From Novosphingobium mathurense (GTDB lineage Bacteria > Pseudomonadota > Alphaproteobacteria > Sphingomonadales > Sphingomonadaceae): a stretch of 64,000 nucleotides of DNA. The stretch's first letter is position 1; every line of letters starts with the position of its first letter. Positions 1 to 8,708 of the stretch are shown one piece after another. Where the stretch lies: the NCBI RefSeq assembly GCF_900168325.1, contig NZ_FVZE01000002.1:744001-808000 (forward strand), in the 5' to 3' direction. The notes under the pieces are model-generated. The model worked only from the letters and a program-made list of their open reading frames with translations, made no database searches and was not told where the DNA came from. The translations under genes and the position numbers were made by a program.

Positions 1-543
1 CCCGGCTGCAACTGGTCGGGTGTCCTGCGCAACTGGGGGCTCGTCTTCACCGGCAACTTCGCCGGGGCGCTGACGACGGCCGTGCTCATGGCCATCTACT
101 TCACGTACGGCTTCGCGGCCGAGCCGAGCGAAGTGGGCATGAAGCTGGCCGGTACGGGCGTTGCGCGCACGGTGGGTTACGCCGAGTACGGCATGGCCGG
201 CTGGCTGACGATCTTCGTGCGCGGCATGCTGTGCAACTGGATGGTCTCGACCGGCGTCGTCGGTGCCCAGATCTCGACCACCGTGTCGGGCAAGGTCATC
301 GCGATGTGGATGCCGATCATGCTGTTCTTCTACATGGTCTTCGAACACTCGATCGTGAACATGTTCCTGTTCCCGACCGCACTGATGCTCGGCGGTGACT
401 TCACTGTCGGCGACTACTTCTGGTGGAACGAGATTCCGACCGTCCTGGGCAACCTGGTCGGCGGCCTGACTTTCACCGGCCTCATGCTTTACACCACGCA
501 TGCCCGCACCGGTGCGAAGCGCGTGGTCAAGATGGCAGCCTGA
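1..543 (+). CDS. Formate/nitrite transporter (FNT family), C-terminal part
   Basis: The frame is open from base 1 and ends at the TGA at 541-543, so about 180 C-terminal residues are visible and the start lies off the window. The visible part has four strongly hydrophobic segments and ends in a short basic tail. The stretches FEHSIVNMFLFP and PTVLGNLVGGLTFTG match the conserved loop and last helix of FNT channels, the FocA/NirC family of pentameric inner-membrane channels for formate or nitrite. Standing ahead of nitrate and nitrite reductase genes, it most likely moves nitrite; formate cannot be excluded from the sequence alone. A strong hairpin follows the stop codon. Confidence 0.9.
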   Translation, partial: PGCNWSGVLRNWGLVFTGNFAGALTTAVLMAIYFTYGFAAEPSEVGMKLAGTGVARTVGYAEYGMAGWLTIFVRGMLCNWMVSTGVVGAQISTTVSGKVIAMWMPIMLFFYMVFEHSIVNMFLFPTALMLGGDFTVGDYFWWNEIPTVLGNLVGGLTFTGLMLYTTHARTGAKRVVKMAA

Positions 544-564
544 GCTATCCCTCTGGCTGCATTC

Positions 565-596
565 GATCGGGAGGGGCCCAGCAAACCCTCCCGATC
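565..596 (+). terminator. Hairpin after the FNT gene
   Basis: Perfect 11-bp stem (565-575 with 586-596) around a 10-nt loop, 21 nt after the FNT stop. It is followed by CCCCTTT, which is only a weak U-tract, so it may be a partial terminator or an mRNA 3'-end stabiliser. It argues against the kinase gene starting at the TTG at 601 and for the TTG at 640. Confidence 0.55.
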
Positions 597-639
597 CCCT
601 TTGCGATCACCTGAACCTGCCGCAGGCGAGGACGGATCC

Positions 640-2448
640 TTGCGAAACCAGCTTGCCGTGACAATCGGCCAGTATTCGACAGCCGGGACCAAGGAGGCGA
701 ACCAGGACTTCCATGGCGCCTTCGTTCCCGAGGGCGACGAACTGTGGACCAAGGGCGTGGCCCTGGCCCTCGCGGACGGGATCAGCACCAGTGTGCTGGG
801 CGCAGCGGCAGCGGAAACCGCGGTAAAATCCTTCCTGACCGACTATTTTGCAACGTCCGAAGCCTGGTCGGTCCAGACCAGCGCGGCCCGGGTGATATGC
901 GCGACGAATTCCTGGATGCACGCGCAGAACCTGAAGGGGCATGGCAGGAACCTGACCGACGAGGAGCGGGAGCGCGGCATGGTCTGCACGCTCTCGGCGC
1001 TGGTCCTCAAGTCGCGCTCGGCCTACGTCTTTCATATCGGCGATGCGCGTGTGGTGCGGGTCTCCGGCACTGCCCTCGAGCCGTTGACCGAACCGCATCG
1101 CGTCTGGCTGGGTGGCGGCCAGAGCTATCTCGCCCGCGCGCTCGGGATCGATCGGCGCGTCGAAATCGATCACCGCAAGGTGCCGGTTGCGAAGGGTGAC
1201 ACCTTCATCCTGACCAGCGACGGCGTTCATGACGTCCTGCCCGATTCAGCCTTCGTCGAGGCGGCGCGCGGAGAGGACCTCGACGCAGCGGCCCGTGCCT
1301 TGGCCGATGCTGCACTTGCTGTGGGCAGCGAGGACAACCTCACCGTCCAGATCCTTCGCGTGGACGACCTGCCGCAAAGCGATCCGGGCGATCTGGTCGG
1401 GGAAGAGGCAGCCCTGCCGCCTGCGCCGCATTTGACTGCCGGGCATGACTTCGATGGTTTCACGATCCTGCGCGAACTGCATGCCGGGCATCGCAGCCAC
1501 GTCTATCTCGCGCGCGATGGTGAGACCGGGCAGCTGGTGGCGATCAAGGTACCGTCGACCGAAAGCGGTGCCGACCCGGTCGAACTGCGCCGCCTCATGC
1601 TGGAGGAATGGATCGCGCGGCGCGTCAGGAATACACATGTGCTGGGCGCGCCGCCCGCGCGTGCTTCGCGCCGTCACGCCTATGCCGTGACCCATTTTCT
1701 CGAAGGCGCGACGCTGGAGGACTGGGTACGTTTTCAGCCCGGGACCGATCTTGCGGCGATACGCTCGATCGTGAAGCAGGTGGCATCGGGCCTGCAGGCG
1801 CTTCACCGCATGGAAATCCTTCATCGCGACTTGCGCCCCGCCAATGTCGTCATTGATCGTGAGGGGACGGCCCGGATCATCGATTTCGGCTCCGCACTTG
1901 TGGCCGGGCTCGACGAACTGGCGCCGCGCGCCGACGATGCGATGTTTGCCGGAACCATGCAGTTTACCGCGCCGGAAATTTGGCTGGGTGCTCCTGCAAG
2001 CCGGAAGTCCGATCTGTGGTCGCTTGGCGCGATTGCCTATTTCATGCTGACCCGCAGCCTGCCGTATGGGGCGCGTCTCAGCGCGGCGCAGACCCGGGCG
2101 GCGCAGAGGAAGCTGGCCTATATCCCGGCGAGCGAGATCAATCCTGAAGTGCCCGAATGGATGGATGCGGCGTTGGCACGCGCGCTCGCGCTCGATCCGG
2201 CGGATCGCTACGAAGAGCTGTCCGAATTCATTTACGACATCGCCCATCCCAATACCGCGCTCGCCGCGCCGCCGCCGCGACCCTGGCTGGCGCGCCGACC
2301 GGAACGCCTGTGGCAGGCGATCAGCACCGCTCTGGCGCTCGCCCTTGCATTGTCCATCGCCACCCGCGGTAGCGAGCGTGAGCCGGGCGGCGGACATGGA
2401 GCCACCAGTAGAGTTTCCACCCCCAGAACCGAGGAGATCCCGGAATGA
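640..2448 (+). CDS. Fused PP2C-type phosphatase / serine-threonine kinase, C-terminal membrane anchor
   Basis: 602 residues. The N-terminal third is a PPM/PP2C phosphatase: ADGIS near residue 45, GDARVVR, TSDGVHD and SEDNLT supply the metal-binding acids. From about residue 268 a Hanks-type kinase follows, with VAIK lysine near 303, HRDLRPAN near 394 and DFG near 413, so both halves look catalytically intact. A hydrophobic segment near 558-580 should anchor it in the inner membrane with both domains cytoplasmic. Start chosen at TTG 640 because GAGGA at 628-632 sits 7 nt upstream; the in-frame TTG at 601 lies against the preceding hairpin. The stop overlaps the cyanase ATG (ATGA), so the two are translationally coupled. 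Fused kinase/phosphatases of this kind are known beside nitrate assimilation genes; the substrate is unknown. Confidence 0.9.
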   Translation: MRNQLAVTIGQYSTAGTKEANQDFHGAFVPEGDELWTKGVALALADGISTSVLGAAAAETAVKSFLTDYFATSEAWSVQTSAARVICATNSWMHAQNLKGHGRNLTDEERERGMVCTLSALVLKSRSAYVFHIGDARVVRVSGTALEPLTEPHRVWLGGGQSYLARALGIDRRVEIDHRKVPVAKGDTFILTSDGVHDVLPDSAFVEAARGEDLDAAARALADAALAVGSEDNLTVQILRVDDLPQSDPGDLVGEEAALPPAPHLTAGHDFDGFTILRELHAGHRSHVYLARDGETGQLVAIKVPSTESGADPVELRRLMLEEWIARRVRNTHVLGAPPARASRRHAYAVTHFLEGATLEDWVRFQPGTDLAAIRSIVKQVASGLQALHRMEILHRDLRPANVVIDREGTARIIDFGSALVAGLDELAPRADDAMFAGTMQFTAPEIWLGAPASRKSDLWSLGAIAYFMLTRSLPYGARLSAAQTRAAQRKLAYIPASEINPEVPEWMDAALARALALDPADRYEELSEFIYDIAHPNTALAAPPPRPWLARRPERLWQAISTALALALALSIATRGSEREPGGGHGATSRVSTPRTEEIPE

Positions 2449-2888
2449 TGACCAAGGCCGATGTCACCGACATGATCTATGAAAAGAAGCGCGCAGGCGG
2501 TGTGACCTGGGCGCAGATCGCCGAGATGGCGGGCCTGCAGGAAGTTTTCGTGACATCCGCATGCCTCGGCATGAATTCGCTTCCGCGCGAGAGTGCCGAC
2601 AAGGTCGCGACCGGCCTGGGCCTGCCGCAGGAGGCGGCAGTCGTGCTCGCCGAATATCCCAAGAAGATGTTCGAGATGACGGTGCCGACCGACCCATGCA
2701 TCTACCGCTTCTACGAGATCGTCGGTGTCTATGGCGAAACGCTGAAGGAGCTGATCCAGGAGAAGGGCGGCGACGGGATCATGAGCGCGATCGACTTCGA
2801 CATGACCGTGGAGAAGATACCCAACGAGAAGGGCGATCGCATCGAAGTGAAGATGTCTGGCAAGTTCCTGCCCTACAAGAGCTGGTAG
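2445..2888 (+). CDS. cynS: Cyanate hydratase (cyanase)
   Basis: 147 residues, close to the usual 150-156. Cyanase converts cyanate plus bicarbonate to ammonia and two CO2 and works as a cytoplasmic decamer. The three catalytic residues of the family are present as R88, E91 and S114, in the segments YRFYEIVGVYGETLKE and GGDGIMSAIDFDM; numbering is offset by 8 from the E. coli enzyme. The N-terminal helical DNA-binding-like domain is also present. It overlaps the kinase/phosphatase gene by 4 nt and ends shortly before a long hairpin, so it closes the first transcription unit. Carbonic anhydrase, a common cynS neighbour, is not seen here. The context points to cyanate as an extra nitrogen source. 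Confidence 0.97.
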   Translation: MMTKADVTDMIYEKKRAGGVTWAQIAEMAGLQEVFVTSACLGMNSLPRESADKVATGLGLPQEAAVVLAEYPKKMFEMTVPTDPCIYRFYEIVGVYGETLKELIQEKGGDGIMSAIDFDMTVEKIPNEKGDRIEVKMSGKFLPYKSW

Positions 2889-2943
2889 GCGGGTTCGGAT
2901 ACTCTCCCGTCACGCTGAACCCGTTTCGGCATCCGGTACGCTT

Positions 2944-2985
2944 GCCGCCCCTTCCTGCGCGCCTGCCGATGCAGGAAGGGGCGGC
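2944..2985 (+). terminator. 15-bp perfect stem-loop after cynS
   Basis: Arms 2944-2958 and 2971-2985 are perfectly complementary over 15 bp around a 12-nt loop. No U-run follows, so it is not a classical intrinsic terminator; it may still end the FNT-kinase-cynS transcript or protect its 3' end. Confidence 0.6.
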
Positions 2986-3099
2986 GAGTTATAACCTTAT
3001 GACATTGAACGTAATTTATTCTTTTCCTGCTGCACTGCAAAAAAGCGTCTTGCGCCGCACACGGCGAATCGGTTAAACACCCAGCAGCGAGAAAGCGTC

Positions 3100-3164
3100 C
3101 GTCCAGCGTTGGACGAATTGAGCGCCTCGCCTTCAGATTTACAGACGCGTGGCAACGACGCCGC
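3100..3164 (+). promoter_or_regulatory. Two-hairpin ANTAR-type antitermination target in the nirB leader
   Basis: Hairpin P1 is at 3100-3115: stem CGTCC/GGACG, loop AGCGTT. Hairpin P2 is at 3149-3164: stem GTGGC/GCCGC with one G-U pair, loop AACGAC. Both loops are six nucleotides with A at position 1 and G at position 4, the signature of RNA bound by ANTAR proteins such as EutV and NasR. The 3' arm of P2 (3160-3164) overlaps the 5' arm of the following terminator (from 3161), so forming P2 should prevent the terminator. Expected effect, by analogy with NasR/NasT: nitrate or nitrite releases the ANTAR protein, which stabilises P2 and lets transcription enter nirB. No ANTAR gene lies in this window. 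Confidence 0.75.
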
Positions 3165-3207
3165 CCGTACCTTTCCCGAATGGGAACAGGCACGAGGCGG
3201 TTTTTTT
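3161..3207 (+). terminator. Intrinsic attenuator terminator upstream of nirB
   Basis: Interrupted stem: 3161-3165 with 3196-3200, 3166-3168 with 3192-3194, 3170-3172 with 3188-3190, and 3173-3177 with 3182-3186, with loop GAAT. It is followed directly by seven T (3201-3207). It lies 28 nt before the nirB GTG and after the two-hairpin element, so it would stop transcription in the leader by default. Confidence 0.85.
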
Positions 3208-3235
3208 GTGTGCGCGTTGCGAACGGAGACGTGAC

Positions 3236-5755
3236 GTGAATGCACCGATGAACTTCGAGAAGGGCGACCTTCCCGGCCAGGTCCGGGAAAGGCTCGTGGT
3301 GATCGGCAACGGCATGGCGGGTTGCCGCGCTGTCGAGGAGATCCTTGCGCGCGATCCCAATCGCTTCGACATCACCATCTTCGGCGCCGAGCCGCGGGTG
3401 AACTACAACCGCATCATGCTCTCGCCGGTTCTGGCCGGTGAGAAGACCTTCGACGAAATCGTCATCAATACCCAGCAATGGTACGATGAAAACGGCATTA
3501 CGCTGATTTCGGGCGACAAGGTCGATCACATCGACCGCGCAGCAATGACCGTGATTTCGGCGTCGGGCCGGGCCGAACCCTACGACAGGCTGCTGATCGC
3601 CACCGGCTCCGACCCCTTTATCATTCCGGTGCCGGGCAAGGACCTCGAAGGCGTCGTCACTTTCCGCGACCTGGATGACGTCGACAAGATGCTGCACGCC
3701 GCGGAAGCTGGCAATGCCAAGGGCGGGGGCAACGCCGTCGTCATCGGCGGCGGCCTGCTCGGCCTCGAAGCGGCGCACGGCCTCTCGCTGCGCGGGATGA
3801 AGGTCACGGTCATCCACCTCATGCCCACGCTGATGGAACGCCAGCTCGACGAAGCGGCCGGCTGGCTGCTCAAGACCGAACTGGAACGTCGCGGCCAGAC
3901 CATCCTGACCGGCGCGAATACCAAGGAGATCCTCGGCAAGGACGGCAAGGTCGCCGCCGTCATGCTGGACGACGGCACCGAGATCGCGGCCGACATCGTC
4001 GTCATGGCCGTCGGCATCCGCCCCGCGACCGGCCTTGCCCGCGCCGCCGGGCTTGAGGTCGAGCGCGGCATCATGGTCGACGACCACATGGTCACGTCCG
4101 ATCCGGCCATCCTTTCCGTCGGCGAATGCGTCCAGCACCGCGGCATGTGCTACGGCCTCGTTGCGCCGCTGTGGGACATGTGCCGTGCCCTGGCCGACTA
4201 CGTCACCGAAAGCCCGACCGGCTACGAAGGCTCGGTCACGTCGACCAAGCTCAAGGTCTCGGGCATCGACCTGTTCTCGGCCGGCGACTTCTCCGGCGGC
4301 GAGGACTGCGAAGACATCGTCATGCGCGATGCCTCGCGCGGCGTTTACAAGCGCGTCATCGTCAAGGACAACAAGGTCCTGGGCGCGGTACTCTATGGCG
4401 ATACCGCCGACGGCTCCTGGTACTTCGACCTGATGAAGAAGGGCGAGGACGTTTCCGAGATCCGTGAGGCGCTGATCTTCGGCCAGGCCTTCGCGTCCGG
4501 GGGTGCGCTCGCGGACCCTAATGCTGCCGTTGCTGCCCTCTCGGACGATGCCGAGATCTGCGGTTGCAACGGCGTTTCCAAGGGCGCTGTCGTTCAGTGC
4601 ATCCTCGGCGGGGCGCACTCGCTCGACGCTGTGCGCAGCGGCTGCAAGGCATCGGCTTCGTGCGGTTCGTGCACCGGCCTCGTCGAGAGCCTGCTGGCGG
4701 TAACGCTGGGCGGTGAGGTCGAGAGCGGCCCCAGGACCATGTGCAAGTGCACCAGCTTCACGCACGACGACGTGCGAAAGCTGATCGTCGAAAAACAGCT
4801 CAAGGTCATTCCCGAGGTCATGCAGGAACTGCACTGGACGACGCCCGACGGCTGCGCCTCGTGCCGGCCTGCGCTCAATTACTATCTGCTTTGCGCCTGG
4901 CCGGGCGAATACGAAGACGACCAGAAGAGCCGCTTCGTCAACGAACGCCTGCACGCCAATATCCAGAAGGACGGCACCTATTCGGTCGTCCCGCGCATGT
5001 GGGGCGGGCTTACCAACCCAACCGAACTGCGCGCGATTGCCGATGTCGTGGAGAAGTACAACGCGCCGATGGTCAAGGTGACCGGTGGCCAGCGCCTCGA
5101 CATCTTCGGAATCAAGAAGGAAGACCTGCCTGCCGTCTGGGCCGACCTCAATGCGGCCGGAATGGTATCGGGCCACGCCTACGGCAAGTCGCTGCGCACG
5201 GTGAAGACCTGCGTCGGATCGGAATGGTGCCGCTTCGGCACGCAGGATTCGACCGGGCTTGGCGTCAAGATCGAGAGGATGACCTGGGGCTCGTGGATGC
5301 CGCACAAGTTCAAGATCGCCGTCAGCGGTTGCCCGCGCAATTGCGCCGAGGCGACGATCAAGGACTTCGGCGTCGTTTGCGTCGACTCCGGCTACGAACT
5401 GCACATCGCCGGCAACGGCGGCATCAAGGTCCGCGCGACCGACCTGCTCTGCAAGGTCGAAAGCGAGGAAGATGCGCTCGAGATGTGCGCTGCCTTCATT
5501 CAGCTCTACCGGGAGGAAGCGCATTATCTCGAGCGCACGGCGCCCTGGGTCGAACGGGTCGGGCTCGATTACGTGAAGGACAGGCTGGCCGAGGACGGCG
5601 CCGTCAGGGCCTATGCCGCCCGCTTCCTCTATTCGCAGCAGTTCATGCAGGACGATCCCTGGGCCAAGCGGGCCTCGGGCGAACGCAAGGACCTGCACGC
5701 CCACATCGCCACCGTGCGTCCGATGGACACGGCCCTGGAACTGGAGAAGGCATAA
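3236..5755 (+). CDS. nirB: Assimilatory nitrite reductase [NAD(P)H], large subunit
   Basis: 839 residues, like other NirB proteins. It reduces nitrite to ammonia with six electrons from NAD(P)H. Order of domains: FAD/NAD(P)H oxidoreductase with VVIGNGMAGCR near the N-terminus; BFD-type [2Fe-2S] segment with CGCNGVS and SCGSCTG; a further Cys-rich linker; then ferredoxin-like and siroheme/[4Fe-4S] domains, with the cluster ligands in TCVGSEWCRFG (C-x5-C) and SGCPRNCAEA (C-x3-C). Start chosen at GTG 3236 because GGAG at 3225-3228 lies 7 nt upstream; an ATG four codons later is an alternative. It heads nirB-nirD-nasA-cobA, and its stop overlaps the nirD ATG. The terminator/antiterminator leader upstream should control the whole set. 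Confidence 0.97.
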   Translation: MNAPMNFEKGDLPGQVRERLVVIGNGMAGCRAVEEILARDPNRFDITIFGAEPRVNYNRIMLSPVLAGEKTFDEIVINTQQWYDENGITLISGDKVDHIDRAAMTVISASGRAEPYDRLLIATGSDPFIIPVPGKDLEGVVTFRDLDDVDKMLHAAEAGNAKGGGNAVVIGGGLLGLEAAHGLSLRGMKVTVIHLMPTLMERQLDEAAGWLLKTELERRGQTILTGANTKEILGKDGKVAAVMLDDGTEIAADIVVMAVGIRPATGLARAAGLEVERGIMVDDHMVTSDPAILSVGECVQHRGMCYGLVAPLWDMCRALADYVTESPTGYEGSVTSTKLKVSGIDLFSAGDFSGGEDCEDIVMRDASRGVYKRVIVKDNKVLGAVLYGDTADGSWYFDLMKKGEDVSEIREALIFGQAFASGGALADPNAAVAALSDDAEICGCNGVSKGAVVQCILGGAHSLDAVRSGCKASASCGSCTGLVESLLAVTLGGEVESGPRTMCKCTSFTHDDVRKLIVEKQLKVIPEVMQELHWTTPDGCASCRPALNYYLLCAWPGEYEDDQKSRFVNERLHANIQKDGTYSVVPRMWGGLTNPTELRAIADVVEKYNAPMVKVTGGQRLDIFGIKKEDLPAVWADLNAAGMVSGHAYGKSLRTVKTCVGSEWCRFGTQDSTGLGVKIERMTWGSWMPHKFKIAVSGCPRNCAEATIKDFGVVCVDSGYELHIAGNGGIKVRATDLLCKVESEEDALEMCAAFIQLYREEAHYLERTAPWVERVGLDYVKDRLAEDGAVRAYAARFLYSQQFMQDDPWAKRASGERKDLHAHIATVRPMDTALELEKA

Positions 5756-6123
5756 TGATCGGCGAATGGCTTGATATCGGTCCGATCTCGCAGATCGAAG
5801 CGGGCACCGCGCGCACCCTGCCGGTCGAAGGCGGCGAGGAAATCGCGGTGTTCCACACGATGCGCAATGAGTTCTTCGCGCTGCGCAACAAGTGCCCGCA
5901 CAAGCAGGGCCCGCTCAGCCAGGGTATCGTTCATGGCGACGTCGTGACTTGCCCGCTGCACAACTGGAACATCTCGCTGCGTAGCGGCAAGGCGCTGGGC
6001 GACGACGAAGGCTGCGTTCCGACCATTCCGCTCAGGGTCGATGCAGGGCGCATCTATCTCCTGCGTTCTGCCGTGATTGGCACAGGTGCGACGGACGCTG
6101 CCCAGACCCGGGCGGCGGCCTGA
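5755..6123 (+). CDS. nirD: Nitrite reductase small subunit, Rieske-type
   Basis: 122 residues. Small partner of NirB. It has the Rieske fold and keeps both ligand motifs, CPHKQG (C47, H49) and CPLHNW (C66, H69), so it should bind a [2Fe-2S] cluster. Many NirD proteins of enteric bacteria have lost these ligands, so this belongs to the cluster-bearing type. The ATG overlaps the nirB stop by one base (TAATG), a tight translational coupling that fits fixed subunit stoichiometry. The last 15 residues are Ala/Thr-rich and probably unstructured. Confidence 0.93.
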   Translation: MIGEWLDIGPISQIEAGTARTLPVEGGEEIAVFHTMRNEFFALRNKCPHKQGPLSQGIVHGDVVTCPLHNWNISLRSGKALGDDEGCVPTIPLRVDAGRIYLLRSAVIGTGATDAAQTRAAA

Positions 6124-6128
6124 TTGCC

Positions 6129-8708
6129 ATGAAGGTGATCCGCACGACTTGCGCCTATTGCGGGGTAGGCTGCGGTGTCACTGCCGAGGTTTCCGGCGAT
6201 GGTGATCGGGGGGTCGCCATCGTCGGGGATCGGCAACATCCGGCGAACGACGGCCGGCTCTGTTCCAAGGGAACGCACCTTGGCGAGACGGTGGGGCTCG
6301 AAGGTCGCCTGCTCAGGCCGATGATCGGCGATAGCGCGGCAAGCTGGGATGATGCCCTCGATCTCGTCGCCGACCGGATGACCGACTGCATCGCCCAACA
6401 CGGGCCGGACAGCGTCGCCTTCTATGTCTCCGGACAGTTGCTCACCGAGGACTACTACGTCGCCAACAAGCTGATGAAGGGCTTCGTGGGCAGCGGCAAT
6501 ATCGATACCAATTCCCGGCTTTGCATGGCGAGCGCCGTGGCCGCGCACAACCGAGCCTTCGGCGAGGACGTGGTGCCGTGCTCCTACGAGGATCTCGACG
6601 CGACCGACCTTATCCTGCTGGTCGGCTCGAACACTGCCTGGTGCCACCCGGTCGTGTGGCAGCGCATCGAGAAGACCCGCGAGCGGCGCGGGACCAAGAT
6701 CGTGGTCATCGATCCGCGCCGGACCGAAACGGCCGAGCAGGCCGACCTCCACGTGCCGATCGCGCCCGACGGCGATACTGCCCTGTTCAATGCCCTGCTG
6801 GCCGAGATGAAGCGGCGCGGCAAGCTCGACCAGACCTTCCTGCGCGAGCGGGTAGAGGCAGACGCGGGATTCTGGAATGGGCTCGACTGCGATCCCGGCG
6901 TCACCGCGGGCCTTTTCGCCAAGCTCTGCAATCTCGTCGCCGAGCATCCGCGCATGGTCACCCTGTTCAGCCAGGGAGCGAACCAGTCGGTGGGCGGCAC
7001 CGACAAGGGCAATGCGATCATCAACTTCCACCTCGCGACAGGCCGGATCAACCGGATCGGCGCGGGGCCGTTCAGCATCACCGGCCAGCCCAATGCGATG
7101 GGTGGTCGCGAGGTGGGAGGACTGGCCAATATGCTTGCGTGCCATCTCGGTTTTTCCGAGCAGGAGCGCGATGACGTATCGGCCTACTGGAACGCGCCGA
7201 ACATCTGCGCCGGTCCCGGCCTCAAGGCGGTCGACATGTTCCGGGCGATCCATCAGGGCAAGATCAGGTTTCTGTGGGTCATGGCGACCAATCCGGCAGT
7301 CTCGATGCCCGACAGCCACTTCGTGCGAGAGGCGCTTGCACGTTGTCCGACCGTGGTCGTTTCCGACATCATCGCCGATACTGACACGGCCAGGTTCGCC
7401 CATGTTCGCCTGCCTGCGCACGGCTGGGGCGAAAAGGACGGCACCGTCACCAATTCCGAACGCCGCGTCAGCCGCCAGCGCGCGCTGTTTCCTGCGCCGG
7501 GAGAGACCCGCGCCGACTGGAAGATCATGACCGATGTCGCCGCGCGGATGGGCTGGGGCGAAAGCTTCGCCTGGGACAAGCCCGCAGAGATCTTTCGCGA
7601 ATACGCCTTGATGACGGCGCTGGCCAAGGCGCGCGGCAAGGTTCTCGACCTCACTCCGCACGCCAGGGTTAGCGACGAAGAATACGAAGCGATGGAGCCG
7701 TTCCAGTGGGGCGGCGAGCGGCCAATGGCCTGGCGCTTTCCTACCGCCAGCGGCAGGGCGCGGCTTGTATCCGTGCGGCCGCCGGTACCGGTGACAAGCG
7801 CCGGGTTCCCGCTGCGTCTCAATACGGCGCGCTATCGCGACCAATGGCACACGATGACGCGCACCGGCCTGTCGCCCACGCTCTCGCAGCACCGGCCCGA
7901 GCCTCTGCTGGAAGTGCATCCTGCCGATGCCGAAGCGCTCGATCTCGTCGATGGCGGCCTCGGCCGCGTCGAGACGGCGAGCGGATCGGCGGTCTATCGG
8001 ATTCAGGTGTCGACAGGGCAGCGACGGGGGGAAGTCTGCGTGCCGATGCACTGGACCGACGCCATGGCCGGGGAAGGGCGCTCCAACCGTTTGCCCTCAC
8101 AGGCGGTGGATCCCGTCTCCGGCCAACCCGGTTTCAAGAACGGCGCCGCGCGTGTGGTTGCCCTTTCGCCCGAGTGGCGGGCCTTCGTCGTGCGCGGTGA
8201 CGTCATCGCGCCCGAGGGCCTGCTGTACTGGACCCGTTCGCGCATCAAGGCGGGCTGGCTCTATGAACTCGCGGGCGAGGGGGCAATCGACATCGGCGCG
8301 TTGCTGCCCGACGGCGAACGGCTGGAAGTCGCCGACATTGCGCGCGGCATGCGCCGCATCGCGGTGCGCGGGGAAGGGGGCTCGCTCGTTGCCGCAGCCT
8401 ACCTCACCCGCTCGGGCGAACTTCCCGCGCGCGGATGGGTGGCCGAGCAGTTGGGCCTCGACGAGGCGAGCACGGCCGAGCTGCTCGCCGGACGCCCCAG
8501 TGCGCCCTTGCCCGATCGCGGTGCCATCGTCTGCGTCTGCCACGGCGTGGGCGAAAGGGACATCGAACTGGCGGTCAGCGAGGGTGCGGCAACGGTAGCC
8601 GAAGTGGGGGGCTGCACCCGTGCCGGCACCAATTGCGGATCGTGCCGTCCGGCTATCGCCCGATTGCTGGAAACCTGTTCGACGCTTGAAAGGGAAGCTG
8701 CAGAATGA
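6129..8708 (+). CDS. nasA: Assimilatory nitrate reductase, molybdopterin catalytic subunit
   Basis: 859 residues. Reduces nitrate to nitrite in the cytoplasm. The N-terminus has CAYCGVGCGV followed by GRLCSKG, the [4Fe-4S] ligands of the Mo-bisMGD family. The middle is the molybdopterin oxidoreductase domain, then a molydopterin-dinucleotide-binding domain with GGREVGGLANML and TGLSPTLSQHRPEP. The C-terminus carries a BFD-like [2Fe-2S] domain (CVCHGVGERD, then TNCGSCRPAI), as in NasA proteins that accept electrons through a fused iron-sulfur module. No twin-arginine signal is present, which separates it from periplasmic NapA. It lies 5 nt after nirD and overlaps cobA (ATGA). No separate NasC-type electron-transfer subunit follows. 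Confidence 0.96.
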   Translation: MKVIRTTCAYCGVGCGVTAEVSGDGDRGVAIVGDRQHPANDGRLCSKGTHLGETVGLEGRLLRPMIGDSAASWDDALDLVADRMTDCIAQHGPDSVAFYVSGQLLTEDYYVANKLMKGFVGSGNIDTNSRLCMASAVAAHNRAFGEDVVPCSYEDLDATDLILLVGSNTAWCHPVVWQRIEKTRERRGTKIVVIDPRRTETAEQADLHVPIAPDGDTALFNALLAEMKRRGKLDQTFLRERVEADAGFWNGLDCDPGVTAGLFAKLCNLVAEHPRMVTLFSQGANQSVGGTDKGNAIINFHLATGRINRIGAGPFSITGQPNAMGGREVGGLANMLACHLGFSEQERDDVSAYWNAPNICAGPGLKAVDMFRAIHQGKIRFLWVMATNPAVSMPDSHFVREALARCPTVVVSDIIADTDTARFAHVRLPAHGWGEKDGTVTNSERRVSRQRALFPAPGETRADWKIMTDVAARMGWGESFAWDKPAEIFREYALMTALAKARGKVLDLTPHARVSDEEYEAMEPFQWGGERPMAWRFPTASGRARLVSVRPPVPVTSAGFPLRLNTARYRDQWHTMTRTGLSPTLSQHRPEPLLEVHPADAEALDLVDGGLGRVETASGSAVYRIQVSTGQRRGEVCVPMHWTDAMAGEGRSNRLPSQAVDPVSGQPGFKNGAARVVALSPEWRAFVVRGDVIAPEGLLYWTRSRIKAGWLYELAGEGAIDIGALLPDGERLEVADIARGMRRIAVRGEGGSLVAAAYLTRSGELPARGWVAEQLGLDEASTAELLAGRPSAPLPDRGAIVCVCHGVGERDIELAVSEGAATVAEVGGCTRAGTNCGSCRPAIARLLETCSTLEREAAE

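Noticed and set aside
2873..5704. 943-codon open frame on the minus strand opposite nirB
   Set aside because: It mirrors the third-position GC bias of nirB, has no family motifs, and nirB itself is unmistakable.
6054..8051. 665-codon minus-strand frame opposite nasA
   Set aside because: Antisense shadow of a conserved gene; composition is Arg/Ala/His-rich without domains.
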